In this document: positions 30,679 through 39,667 of the stretch, piece by piece | Layout: every line of letters begins with the position of its first letter | Position numbering within the stretch: position 1 is the stretch's first letter | Source: CAVVNP01 sp963800235 | GTDB lineage: Bacteria > Actinomycetota > Acidimicrobiia > Acidimicrobiales > Iamiaceae | DNA length: 64,000 nt | Direction: 5' to 3' | NCBI GenBank assembly: GCA_963800235.1 | Contig: CAWDAD010000001.1 | Span: 1,736,001-1,800,000, forward strand | The notes under the pieces: model-generated | Seen by the model: the letters and a program-made list of their open reading frames with translations, nothing else | What the model was told of the DNA's origin: nothing | Databases searched by the model: none | Position numbers and translations under genes: made by a program

Positions 30679-32835
30679 ATGCGAATCCTCTTCGTCGCCT
30701 GGCGTGATCTCGCCAACGAACTCGCCGGAGGCTCCGAGGTGCTGATCGACCGGCTGGCGAGCGGCGTGGCGGGACGGGGCCACGACGTGGCGCTCATGTG
30801 CGCCCAGCCCGTCGGCACCCGGACATATCCGGTGCAGCCCAACGGTGGCACCCTCGACCAGTACGCGCGGGCACCCTTCACCTACCTCAAGAACTTCCGA
30901 GACCGCGACCTGGTGGTCGACGTGGCCAACGGCATGGCGTTCTTCACGCCGCTGTGGCGCCGGGGGCCGTCGATCTGCTTCGTCAACCACATCCACACCG
31001 ACCAGTGGGGCCAGTGGTTCCCCGCCCCCGTCGCCGCCTTCGGGCGCAACATGGAGCGCCAGGTGATGCCGCGGGTGTACCGGGACCGGCTCTTCATCTC
31101 GGTGTCGCCGTCGACCACCCAGGGCCTGGTGAACCTGGGCGTCGCCCCCGACCAGGTGCGGACGATCATCAACGGCACCGACCTGCCCGGGGTGCCGGGG
31201 ACCGAGGGGCCCGAGCCGCTGTTCGTCAGCCTCGGGCGGATGGTGCCGCACAAGCGCCTCGACATCATGCTGCGGGCCTGGGACCGGGTGCGGCCGGTGA
31301 CCGGCGGCCAGCTCGTGCTGATCGGCGACGGGCCCGACCGCCAGCGGCTGGAGAGGCTGGCCGGCGACGGCGTGGTGTTCGTCGGGAAGGTCCCCGAGCG
31401 CGAGAAGCAGCGGCTGCTCGGCAAGGCGTGGCTGCTCGTCCACACCGCCAGCCACGAGGGCTGGGGGCTGGTGATCATGGAGGCCGCCGCCCACGGCACC
31501 CCGGCGCTGGCCTTCCGGGTGGCCGGCATCCGGGACTCCGTGGCGCCCGGAACGAGCGGCGAGCTGGTCGACGACGAGGACGGGCTCGTCTCGCAGTGGA
31601 TCGCCCTGGCCGCCGACCCGGGCCGTCGCCAACACCTGCCGCGCGGCGCGCGGGCCCGGGCGGCGAGCTTCTCGTGGGAGGCGACCGTCGACGCCTTCCT
31701 CGACATCGCCGAGGAGGCCGTCGACCGCCACCAGCGCCGGTCCGGCGAGAAGCGCCTGCGCCGTCGCTGGCCCACGCGTCAGCTGCCGCCGGCGGGCCCC
31801 GAGGTCGTCGTCGGCCACCACCCCGCCCTCCATGCCGTCACCCGCTCACCCGACCGTCCCCGCCACAGCTACGTCGTGCCCGCCTTCGACGAGGAGCGCC
31901 GGCTCCCGATCGCGCTGCCGAAGCTGATCGACCACCTGCGCGGCACCGACCACGAGTTGATCGTCGTCGACGACGGCAGCGGCGACCGCACCGCCGGCGT
32001 CGCCGCCGGCCTGCTGACCCGCACGCCGAACGCCCAGCTCATCTCGCTGCCCCGCCACCTCGGCAAGGGCGCCGCGGTGCGCGCCGGGGTCGAGGCCGCC
32101 CACGGCGAGATCATCACCTTCATGGACGCCGACATGGCGACCGACCTGCACGACCTCGACTCCCTCCACGCCGCCCTCGGCGACCACCACGTCGCCATCG
32201 GGTCACGGGGCACCCCGGGGGCGGTCACCAACGGGTGGACGCCGTCGCAGGACGCCGCCCACCGCTCCTTCAACCAGCTGGCCCGCTACGCCACCGGCCT
32301 CGACGTGGCCGACTTCCAGTGCGGGTTCAAGGCCTTCCGAGCCCCGGTGGCCAAGCTGCTGTTCCACCTCGGCGAGGAGCAGGGGTTCGCCTTCGACGTC
32401 GAGCTGCTGACCCTCGCCGACCGCATCGGCTACAAGGTCGCCGAGCTGCCGGTGCACTGGCAGGCGGTGCGGGGCAGCCACACCCGGATCGTGGTCGACT
32501 CGGCCATCATGGCCATGCAGGTCGGCCGCATCGGGCTGCGGAACCGCACCGGTCGGCACCTGGCCTCGATCGAGGCTTGGAGCCGCACCAACGCGCTGAG
32601 CATCGACGAGCTCACCGACGGGTTGCGGCGCCTCCTCGGCCCGGCTCCGGTGGTGCCGTGGAAGGAGGGCGCGCTGGCCCTGCTGCCGTTCGTCGACCCG
32701 GACGAGTCGCGGCGGATGGCCGAGCAGCTGCGGGACGACCTGCCGGACGCGGTCGTCACCTCGAGCACCCTCGACCCCGGCTCCCTGTTCGCGCCCGACG
32801 CCCACCGCCTGCGCTCGGCCCTCGCGGCGTCTTGA
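30679..32835 (+). CDS. GT4-GT2 fusion glycosyltransferase
   Basis: This 718-residue protein joins two glycosyltransferases. Residues 1-370 form a GT4 (GT-B) enzyme with LAGGSEVLIDRLA, SLGRMVPHKRLD and the donor-binding motif EGWGLVIMEAAAHG near residue 260. Residues about 396-620 form a GT2 (GT-A) domain of the polyprenyl-phosphate mannosyltransferase type: VPAFDEERRLP, VVDDGSGDRT, the metal motif MDADM near residue 482 and DFQCGFKAFR. A Pro/Arg-rich linker lies between, and about 95 further residues follow. The GT2 half may make a lipid-linked sugar used by nearby GT-C-like proteins; this is inference. The start is the ATG at 30679. Confidence 0.88.
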   Translation: MRILFVAWRDLANELAGGSEVLIDRLASGVAGRGHDVALMCAQPVGTRTYPVQPNGGTLDQYARAPFTYLKNFRDRDLVVDVANGMAFFTPLWRRGPSICFVNHIHTDQWGQWFPAPVAAFGRNMERQVMPRVYRDRLFISVSPSTTQGLVNLGVAPDQVRTIINGTDLPGVPGTEGPEPLFVSLGRMVPHKRLDIMLRAWDRVRPVTGGQLVLIGDGPDRQRLERLAGDGVVFVGKVPEREKQRLLGKAWLLVHTASHEGWGLVIMEAAAHGTPALAFRVAGIRDSVAPGTSGELVDDEDGLVSQWIALAADPGRRQHLPRGARARAASFSWEATVDAFLDIAEEAVDRHQRRSGEKRLRRRWPTRQLPPAGPEVVVGHHPALHAVTRSPDRPRHSYVVPAFDEERRLPIALPKLIDHLRGTDHELIVVDDGSGDRTAGVAAGLLTRTPNAQLISLPRHLGKGAAVRAGVEAAHGEIITFMDADMATDLHDLDSLHAALGDHHVAIGSRGTPGAVTNGWTPSQDAAHRSFNQLARYATGLDVADFQCGFKAFRAPVAKLLFHLGEEQGFAFDVELLTLADRIGYKVAELPVHWQAVRGSHTRIVVDSAIMAMQVGRIGLRNRTGRHLASIEAWSRTNALSIDELTDGLRRLLGPAPVVPWKEGALALLPFVDPDESRRMAEQLRDDLPDAVVTSSTLDPGSLFAPDAHRLRSALAAS

Positions 32836-33932
32836 CCGATCCCGGCGCCGGCACCCAGCCGCCGGCGCTGCCCCGACCGGCGTCGCGGCACGCGCTGGCG
32901 CTGCTGCGCTTCCCCGACCGCCGCACCGACTGGGTCGTGGTCATGGTGGCCACGGTGGACCCCCCGGTCACCGACCTCGACGGGCCGCTCGCCGCCCTGC
33001 ACGACCAGGTGCCGATGGTCGGAGCCCGCCTCGACGGCGAGGTGTGGCGGCCGGGCTCGCCCGGCTCGTCGAGGGTCGAGGGCGAACCGCTCGACAGCCC
33101 AGAGCTGACGCGGGCGTTCGACCTGGCCCACGAACCGCCGCTGCGGGTGCTGGTCGGCGACGGCGGGCGCCGCCTCGGCCTGGCCGGGCACCACGCCGCC
33201 TTCGACGGGCTGTCGCTCGTCGCCGTGCTCGGTGCCCTCCTCGGCGGCGAGCTGCCGGCCCCCGTGGGCTCGCCGCCCCCGGGTCCGCCGCAGAGCCGAC
33301 TGCCGCTGCTGCAGCGGCTGCTGCGGCCGGCCGACCGGGTGGCGCCCTCGCAGCCGGGCCCGGCCCGCGACTCCTTCGCCACCGCCGAGATCGAGATCGG
33401 GGGCTCGCAGATCACCGGGCGCCTGGCCGAGGCGTGCGCGGCGGCGGCCGGCGCCCACAACCGCCGGAACCACGCCCGCTGGCGGAAGGTCGGCATCACC
33501 GTCGCCAAGGGCGGGCCCGCAGGGGTCGGCAACGTCGCCAGCTACCGACGCCTCGACCTCGCCGCCGACGCACCGGTGACCGGTGCCGTCACCGAGTCGC
33601 TGGCCACCTCCGACGAGCCGCCCGAGCAGGTCAACGCCTCCAGGCTGCTCACGCTGCTGGCGCCGCTCGTGGAGCGCTTCTCCGACAGCATCCTCGTCTC
33701 GAACCTGGGGCGTCAGACCGTCCCGGGCGCCACGCGCGTCGACTTCTTCCCGGTTGCCCGGGGCCGGTCGGCCGTCGCCTTCGCCGCCTGCTCGGTCGCC
33801 GGGGCCGGGTCCACCCTCACGGTGCGCGCCCGAGACCTCGCGCCGGACGCGGCCCGGGCCCTGCTGGCCGACGCCGTGGCCCGGTTCGGGGCAGCCGACG
33901 GCGCCGGTCACCCGGCCGCCGGCCACCTCTAG
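32832..33932 (+). CDS. Condensation-domain-like acyltransferase
   Basis: This 366-residue protein resembles stand-alone condensation/PapA-type acyltransferases. The catalytic motif HHxxxDG is present as HHAAFDG at residues 120-126, after an N-terminal strand region (LRFPDRRTDW). The second half has the floor-loop-like segment NVASYRRLDL and VSNLGRQTVPG, both usual in this superfamily. No adenylation or carrier domain is adjacent, so it is not part of a peptide synthetase. The start is a TTG whose TTGA overlaps the stop of the GT4-GT2 gene. Its position suggests it acylates a glycolipid made by that enzyme, which is inference. Confidence 0.75.
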   Translation: MTDPGAGTQPPALPRPASRHALALLRFPDRRTDWVVVMVATVDPPVTDLDGPLAALHDQVPMVGARLDGEVWRPGSPGSSRVEGEPLDSPELTRAFDLAHEPPLRVLVGDGGRRLGLAGHHAAFDGLSLVAVLGALLGGELPAPVGSPPPGPPQSRLPLLQRLLRPADRVAPSQPGPARDSFATAEIEIGGSQITGRLAEACAAAAGAHNRRNHARWRKVGITVAKGGPAGVGNVASYRRLDLAADAPVTGAVTESLATSDEPPEQVNASRLLTLLAPLVERFSDSILVSNLGRQTVPGATRVDFFPVARGRSAVAFAACSVAGAGSTLTVRARDLAPDAARALLADAVARFGAADGAGHPAAGHL

Positions 33933-33998
33933 GCTTCGCCGGTGCTCCGCACACCGAGGTCCGCTGACGGCGAGCCCGGCTGGACGCCGAGCCGGTGA
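33930..33998 (+). other. Possible leader peptide ORF coupled to the OafA gene
   Basis: TAGGCT at 33930-33935 is followed by six bases and a GTG at 33942. That GTG opens an 18-codon frame (VLRTPRSADGEPGWTPSR) whose TGA overlaps the GTG start of the acyltransferase at 33995. This is either a translated leader peptide coupled to the acyltransferase, or the true start of that gene displaced by a one-base sequence error. Confidence 0.4.
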
Positions 33999-35977
33999 CG
34001 ACGACGGGCGCGCCGGTCTCCGAGCCGGCGGACCGACCCCTCGACGACCGCGCCGAGGCCGGTCCGGCGCACCCCGGTCGATCGCCGGCGGGGGCGGCTC
34101 GGATCCGCCACGTGCCGGCGCTCGACGGGCTCCGGGGGGCGGCGGTCGCGGGCGTGCTGCTGTACCACGGGGGCTACCTCACCGGCGGCTACCTCGGCGT
34201 CGACCTGTTCTTCGTCCTGTCGGGCTACCTGATCACCGCCATCCTGCTGACCGAGCACCGCCGGACGGGCCGCATCAGCCTGGGGGCCTTCTGGGGGCGG
34301 CGGGCCCGGCGGCTGCTGCCGGCCCTGATCGCCGTGCTGCTGGCCGTCTCCGCCTACGCCCTCATCCTGGCCAACGCCCGGGACCTCGGGGGCATCCGGG
34401 CCGACGGGCTCTCCACCCTCTTCTACGTCGCCAACTGGCACACGATCCTGGCCGGCACGAGCTACTGGGCGTCGACGGGCGCCCCGTCGCCGCTGCAGCA
34501 CACCTGGAGCCTCGCCATCGAGGAGCAGTTCTACGTCGTCTGGCCGCTGGTGCTGATCGTGCTCCTCCGACGGGGCACGACCCGGACCGTCCTTCGTGTC
34601 GCGCTGGGCCTCGCTGCGGCCTCCGCCGGCCTGATGGTGGTGCTCAGCCTGGCGGGCACGGACGAGAACACCCTCTACCTCGGCACCCACACCCGGGCGG
34701 CGGCCATCCTCCTCGGCGCCGCCCTCGCCACCTGGCAGTCGCGCCGACGACCGACCCACGACCCGACCCGCAAGGCCGCCCTCGACGCCGCCTCGCTGGC
34801 CGCTCTCACCCTCCTCGCCGCCACCTGGGCCACCGTCGACATCCGCAGCCACCTGCTCTACCGCGGCGGGCTGATCGCCTGCGGGGTCGCCGTCACCGTG
34901 ATCCTGGCGGCCTGCACCCACCCCGACCGGCTGCTGCTCGGGCGCGCGTTCGCCTGGGGGCCGCTGCGCCGCCTCGGGCTGATCAGCTACGGCATCTATC
35001 TCTGGTCGTGGCCCCTCTTCCGCGTCCTGACGCCCGAGCGCACCGGCATCGACGGGCTCCCCCTGTTCGGCGTGCAGGTGGCCGCCACCCTCGTCGTCTC
35101 GGCCCTCTCCTACGTCTTGATCGAGCAGCCGGTGCGGCGGGGCTCGCTGGCGCCGGCCACGGTGCGGGCCTTCGCCCCCGGCGCCGCCGCCCTCGCCGTC
35201 ATCGCGCTGCTCGGCGCCACCCTCGGGGCCGAAGGCGCTCCCGGCCGGCCGGGCGGGTCGGTGCCGACGGCGGGGTACCAGCGTTCCTCGGTGCCGGGCG
35301 CGCCCAAGCTGCTCGTGGTGGGCGACTCGGTCCCCGAGCTGATCGCCGACCAGGGCATCGCCCCGCTGCGCGACGAGCTCGGGGTCTCGGTGCTCGACCG
35401 GGCGGTGCCCGGCTGCGAGCTGCTCCGCGCCGTCGGCCCGGTGAAGGGCCTCGAGGGCAACATCCGTCAGGAGGTGACGCCCTGCGCCAACGGCTGGAAG
35501 GATGGGGTGGTCGACCAGTACGCGCCCGACGTCGTGATGGTCATGTTCGGGCAGTTCCCCAACGACGAGGTCGAGTTGGACGGTCACTTCACCCTCCCCT
35601 GCACGGGTGACTACCAGCAGCAGGAGGAGGCGCAGCTCCGGGCGGCGGTGCGGGAGCTGGGGGCCGGCGGGGCCAAGGTCGTGCTGGTCACCTCCCCCGG
35701 TTCGACCATCAGCTGGGTCGTCGACGCCGCACCGCCGGGCATGGCGGCGCGGGTCCGCTGCGTGAACGACCTGTACAAGAAGGTCGCCGCCGAGGAGCCG
35801 AACGTCGGCCTGGTCGACTTCGCGCCCTTCATCTGCCCGGCGACGGGCGACTGCCGCACCAGCATCGACGGGGTCAACCTCCGACCGGACACGGTCCACT
35901 TCGAGAAGGACTCGGCGCGCCTGGTGGCGCGCTGGATCGTCCCCCGGGTGCTCGCGGAGGCCAGGAGAGCGGGATGA
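33995..35977 (+). CDS. OafA-type acyltransferase with SGNH domain (copy 1)
   Basis: This 660-residue protein has an acyltransferase-3 membrane domain (about ten helices) fused to an extracytoplasmic SGNH domain, as in enzymes that O-acetylate envelope polysaccharides. Family motifs are RHVPALDGLRG, GVDLFFVLSGYLIT, FWGRRARRLLPAL and HTWSLAIEEQFYVVWP. The SGNH part starts at LLVVGDSVPEL and ends with the Asp-x-x-His region LRPDTVHFEKD. It overlaps the following homologous gene by four bases (ATGA). The start chosen is a GTG overlapping an upstream 18-codon frame. Confidence 0.92.
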   Translation: MTTTGAPVSEPADRPLDDRAEAGPAHPGRSPAGAARIRHVPALDGLRGAAVAGVLLYHGGYLTGGYLGVDLFFVLSGYLITAILLTEHRRTGRISLGAFWGRRARRLLPALIAVLLAVSAYALILANARDLGGIRADGLSTLFYVANWHTILAGTSYWASTGAPSPLQHTWSLAIEEQFYVVWPLVLIVLLRRGTTRTVLRVALGLAAASAGLMVVLSLAGTDENTLYLGTHTRAAAILLGAALATWQSRRRPTHDPTRKAALDAASLAALTLLAATWATVDIRSHLLYRGGLIACGVAVTVILAACTHPDRLLLGRAFAWGPLRRLGLISYGIYLWSWPLFRVLTPERTGIDGLPLFGVQVAATLVVSALSYVLIEQPVRRGSLAPATVRAFAPGAAALAVIALLGATLGAEGAPGRPGGSVPTAGYQRSSVPGAPKLLVVGDSVPELIADQGIAPLRDELGVSVLDRAVPGCELLRAVGPVKGLEGNIRQEVTPCANGWKDGVVDQYAPDVVMVMFGQFPNDEVELDGHFTLPCTGDYQQQEEAQLRAAVRELGAGGAKVVLVTSPGSTISWVVDAAPPGMAARVRCVNDLYKKVAAEEPNVGLVDFAPFICPATGDCRTSIDGVNLRPDTVHFEKDSARLVARWIVPRVLAEARRAG

Positions 35978-37993
35978 CCAGCACGGAGGACCAGATGGCG
36001 ACCACCGACCGGGCCGCGCCCGCCACCCGACCGGACGACGAGACCGAGCCGGCCGGCGGGCCAGCCCGGGCGCCCAGCGGGGGCGACCGCCCGTCGCGGC
36101 GGCGCAAGCTGCGTCACATCCCGGCGCTCGACGGCCTTCGTGGCGTGGCCGTGCTCGGCGTGCTGCTGCTACCACGGCGGCTACCTGTCGGGCGGATACC
36201 TCGGGGTCGACCTCTTCTTCGTCCTGTCCGGCTACCTCATCACCACCCTGCTGCTCACCGAGTGGCGGGGATCGGGCGGGCATCGCGCCTCGGTCGGTTC
36301 TGGGCACGCCGGGCCCGGCGCCTCTTCCCCGCCCTGATCGCGGTGCTGCTGGCCGTCGCCGCATATGCCCAGTTCGTGGCGGCGCCGACCGCCCTCGACC
36401 GCATCCGCGGCGACGGGTTGGCCACGCTCTTCTACGTCGCCAACTGGCACGACATCCTCGTCGGTCACGTCTACGGAGACCAGTTCACCGCCCAGTCGCC
36501 GCTCCTGCACACCTGGAGCCTTTCGATCGAGGAGCAGTTCTACGTGGTGTGGCCGCTGGTCGTCTACGCGCTGCTGCGGCGACGGAACCGGCCCCAGATC
36601 ATCTTCCGCACCGCCGTGGTCGTGGCAACTGCCTCCGTGGGGCTGACCGTCGTGCTCCATGCGGCCGGGGTCGCCGCCGACCCCGGCCTGTACGAGGGCA
36701 CCCAGACGCGGATCGCCGCCATCGCCATGGGCGCAGCGCTCGCCGCCTGGGTGCTCGGTCACGGACCACACCCGATCACCTGGGCGACGGACCGGCATCG
36801 AGTTCGGGGCAGCGAGCTCACTGGTGTTCCTCGCGGCGACCTGGGCGCTGACCTCGCTCGACTCGTCCTTCCTGTTCTGGGGAGGGCTCGCTCTGTGCGC
36901 CCTGGCCGAGACCGCCGTCATCGCGGCGGTCGTCCACCCCGACGAGCGGCGCGTCAGCCGCGCCCTGCGATTCGCCCCTTGCGGTGGCTCGGACTCATCA
37001 GCTACGGGCTCTACCTCTGGCACTGGCCGATCTTCCTCTACCTCGACGAGGCCCGGGTCGGGCTGAGCGGTGCGCCCCTCTTCCTCGTCCAGCTCTCCAC
37101 GTCCCTCGTCGTGGCCGCCCTGAGCTTCTTCCTGCTCGAACGGCCCATCCGCGAGGCGACGTCCTGCGCGGTCCGTCGGCCCGTGTCGCGGTCCGCCGCC
37201 TTCGGCGCGCTCGCCGTCGATCGCCCTGCTCGCCACCACGCTCGGCGCCGTCGCGCCGGGCGGAGGGTTCGCCGGCAAGCAAGACCGACCTCGGCTGATC
37301 GGCGCCGTCGGGGCCCCGAGGCTGCTGGTGCGTGGGCGACTCGGTGGCCTACGGCCTGGCCACGGAGGGGCTCCAGCCGCTGCACACGCCGCTCGGCCTG
37401 GCCGTGGCCAACGGCGCCTACATCGGCTGCAACAACCTCGCTGCGCCTCGGCACGGTGCTCGGCCCCAAGAGCGGCGTGGTCAGAAGCCGCCGAACAGCG
37501 TCGACTGCACAGGACGTGGCCGGACCTGGTCGACAAGGTCCGGCCCGACGTCGTGTTCATGGTCTTCGGGGGGTACCCGGTGTTCAGCGTCGACATCTCC
37601 GGTCAAGGGCGTACCACCCGTGCGAGGCGCCGTACCGCGATGCCTACCGGTCAAGCGCCTCGAGCGGAGGCGCGCACGCTCTCCGCCGACGGCGCCACGA
37701 TGGTCATCGCCACGATCCCGACGACCGACAACGGCTTCATCCGCGACAGGACTCCCGACCTGGACCAGCGGCGTCGCCTGCACCAACGCCGACATCAAGG
37801 CGGCGGCCGCCGCCAACCCCTCGAAGATCAAGGTGGTCGACCTGGCGGAGTGGGTCTGTCCGCAGGCCACGTGCCGGAAGGCCGTCGACGGCGTCCCGCT
37901 CCGGCCCGACGGCATGCACTTCAGTCCCCAGGCGCCGAGGGCATGGCCCGCTGGATCGCGCCGCGGATCAAGTCGGCGAGGAAGAGTGGCTGA
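35974..37993 (+). CDS. OafA-type acyltransferase with SGNH domain (copy 2), frameshifted
   Basis: Joined across frames this is a close paralogue of the preceding gene: RHIPALDGLRG, LGVDLFFVLSGYLIT, FWARRARRLFPAL, HTWSLSIEEQFYVVWP, LISYGLYLWHWPIFL, and an SGNH domain ending GMHFSPQA then MARWIAPRIKSARKSG. The frame is broken near 36168 (extra base relative to copy 1), about 36275, 36775, 36978 (missing C in a C run), 37215-37330, 37440-37500, 37610-37760 and 37935. Family motifs stay intact between breaks. The start is an ATG overlapping copy 1; a better ribosome site (GGAGG) precedes an in-frame ATG at 35995. A tandem duplication is evident. Confidence 0.82.
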
Positions 37994-38924
37994 CCCACCC
38001 GCGGACCACCCTCCCGGCTTCGAGCCGCTTCCTCCGGGAAGGACGATCGAGCTCGACACGAGGGGCCGCTGCTTCGTGCGGGAGGCCTCGGCACCGACGG
38101 GCGCCCCTCCGGTCGTCCTGCTCCACGGCCTCACCGCGAACGCAGACCTGAACTGGTTCGCGGCCATCCCGGAGCTTCGGCAGCGCTTCCGGGTCGTTGC
38201 ACCGGACCTGCGCGGCCACGGCGACGGCATCCAGCCGAAGCGGTTCAGGCTCGTCGACGTGGCCGACGACGTGGCGGCGCTGATCGACCAGCTGGAGCTC
38301 GGGCCGTCGATCGTGGTCGGCTACTCGATGGGGGGAGCGGTCGCCCAGCTGCTCTGGAGGCGACGCCCGGACACGGTGGCGGGGCTCGTGCTGTGCGCAT
38401 CGGCCGCCGACTACCGCCCTGCGTCGACCGCGGGTCGCTGGGTCGAGCAGCCGGTGCATCGCGCCCTCGGTTGGGCCGGGAGGCTGCTCCCGCCGCGTCC
38501 ACGACGGCACCTCGTCGATCTCGCCCGGCGCCAGACGCTGGGACGCGTCCAGCCCGCATCGGCGCGAGCCGAGCCGATCCAGCAGTGGGGCGCCCGCCAG
38601 CTCCTGCGCAGCGACCCGCTGCAGGTGGCGGCCGCGAGCGTCGCCGTCCACCGCTACCACTCCGAGCAGTGGGTCGGCGGTGTCGACGTACCCGTCGCCA
38701 TGGTCGTCACCACCGAGGACACGGTCGTGCCGACCTCCCGCCAACTCGAGCTCGCCGCCCTGCTCCGTGCCGAGGTGCACGAGGCCGAGGCGGGCCATGG
38801 CGCCTTCATCGAGGCACCGAACGCCTTCGTCCCGCAGTTGGCGGCCGCCTGCGCCTCCGTGGCCGCCGAGCGGGGAAGGACCGCTGGCCGAGGAGGCCCT
38901 CAGCCGGGCCGGCGCACCACGTAG
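37986..38924 (+). CDS. Alpha/beta hydrolase
   Basis: This 312-residue protein is an alpha/beta-hydrolase with oxyanion region LLHGLTANAD, the turn DLRGHGDG, the nucleophile elbow GYSMGG, a probable catalytic Asp in TTEDTVVP and His in EAGHGAFIE. The substrate is unknown; a thioesterase or esterase role in the acyl-transfer cluster would fit but is inference. The start is a GTG that overlaps the stop of the second OafA gene by eight bases. Its 3' end overlaps the convergent methyltransferase gene by 25 bases. Confidence 0.85.
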   Translation: MADPPADHPPGFEPLPPGRTIELDTRGRCFVREASAPTGAPPVVLLHGLTANADLNWFAAIPELRQRFRVVAPDLRGHGDGIQPKRFRLVDVADDVAALIDQLELGPSIVVGYSMGGAVAQLLWRRRPDTVAGLVLCASAADYRPASTAGRWVEQPVHRALGWAGRLLPPRPRRHLVDLARRQTLGRVQPASARAEPIQQWGARQLLRSDPLQVAAASVAVHRYHSEQWVGGVDVPVAMVVTTEDTVVPTSRQLELAALLRAEVHEAEAGHGAFIEAPNAFVPQLAAACASVAAERGRTAGRGGPQPGRRTT

Positions 38925-39637
38925 CGGAAGGAGTGCCAGGCGGTGCCCAGGAGCGGTTCGGGTTCGACGTCGACCACCTCGGCACCCGCCCGCCGGATGA
39001 CCCCTTCCACCTCCGGACGACGCATGCCGTACAGCTCCATCACCCCGGAGCAGCCGTACCGCTGCTTCCGGTATCGGTTCAGGATCTCGTTGGGGACGGC
39101 TCGATAGACGATGCCCCGAGGGGTGAGGGCGGCGTGGCTCGGGATGGTGAAGAGGCCGATCCCTCCCGGCGCCAGCACCCGGACGAACTCCTGCAGGTAG
39201 GTGGACTTGTACCGGTTCTCGATGTGCTGGAGCACGATCAGCGAGAGCGCCAGGTCGAAGCTCCGGTCGGCGAACAGCGACAGGTCGTCCCGACCGTTGA
39301 CGTGGTAGCGGACCCGTTCACCGTGCCGGTTCAGCTGCTCGGCCTGCTCGACCATGGACGGAGCGATGTCCACGCCGTCGACCCGGTCGAATCGCTCGGC
39401 CAGCGCCTGGGTGAGACGACCGATGCCGCACCCGAAGTCGAGCGCCCGTCCCGGTGCAGGCTCCGCACCCACGGATCGAAGGTGCTCGAGCGCCTCGTCG
39501 ATGTGCTCCCGGCCGGTGGCGAAGAACGCCTCGCGGTCCCACTTCCCGCCGCGCTGGTCGGGGTCGCTGAGGATGGCCCACATGGGATCCTCACGGCCGA
39601 GGTGGTCCCAGTTCTCCTGCAGATCCCCGAGCTCCAC
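38900..39637 (-). CDS. Class I SAM-dependent methyltransferase
   Basis: This 245-residue protein has the SAM-binding motif I ALDFGCGIGRLTQAL near residues 65-79, motif II as DGVDIAPSMV, and motif III region RVLAPGGIGLFTIPS, typical of small-molecule or sugar methyltransferases. The N-terminal LQENWDHLGREDPMWAILSD is shared with envelope-cluster methyltransferases. The start is a GTG at 39635-39637, six bases after TATCGT, so a leaderless mRNA is likely. It lies downstream of a GT4 gene on the same strand and overlaps the convergent hydrolase. Confidence 0.85.
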   Translation of the reverse strand: MELGDLQENWDHLGREDPMWAILSDPDQRGGKWDREAFFATGREHIDEALEHLRSVGAEPAPGRALDFGCGIGRLTQALAERFDRVDGVDIAPSMVEQAEQLNRHGERVRYHVNGRDDLSLFADRSFDLALSLIVLQHIENRYKSTYLQEFVRVLAPGGIGLFTIPSHAALTPRGIVYRAVPNEILNRYRKQRYGCSGVMELYGMRRPEVEGVIRRAGAEVVDVEPEPLLGTAWHSFRYVVRRPG

Positions 39638-39643
39638 CCGTCG

Positions 39644-39649
39644 ACGATA
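39644..39649 (-). promoter_or_regulatory. -10 box of leaderless methyltransferase promoter
   Basis: The minus strand reads TATCGT, six bases before the GTG start of the methyltransferase, inside the 30-base gap after the upstream GT4 gene. Confidence 0.4.
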
Positions 39650-39667
39650 CCCGGTCGAAGACGCCGC

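Noticed and set aside
32832..33932. Nonribosomal peptide synthetase module
   Set aside because: Only a condensation-like domain is present; no adenylation, carrier or thioesterase domain follows.
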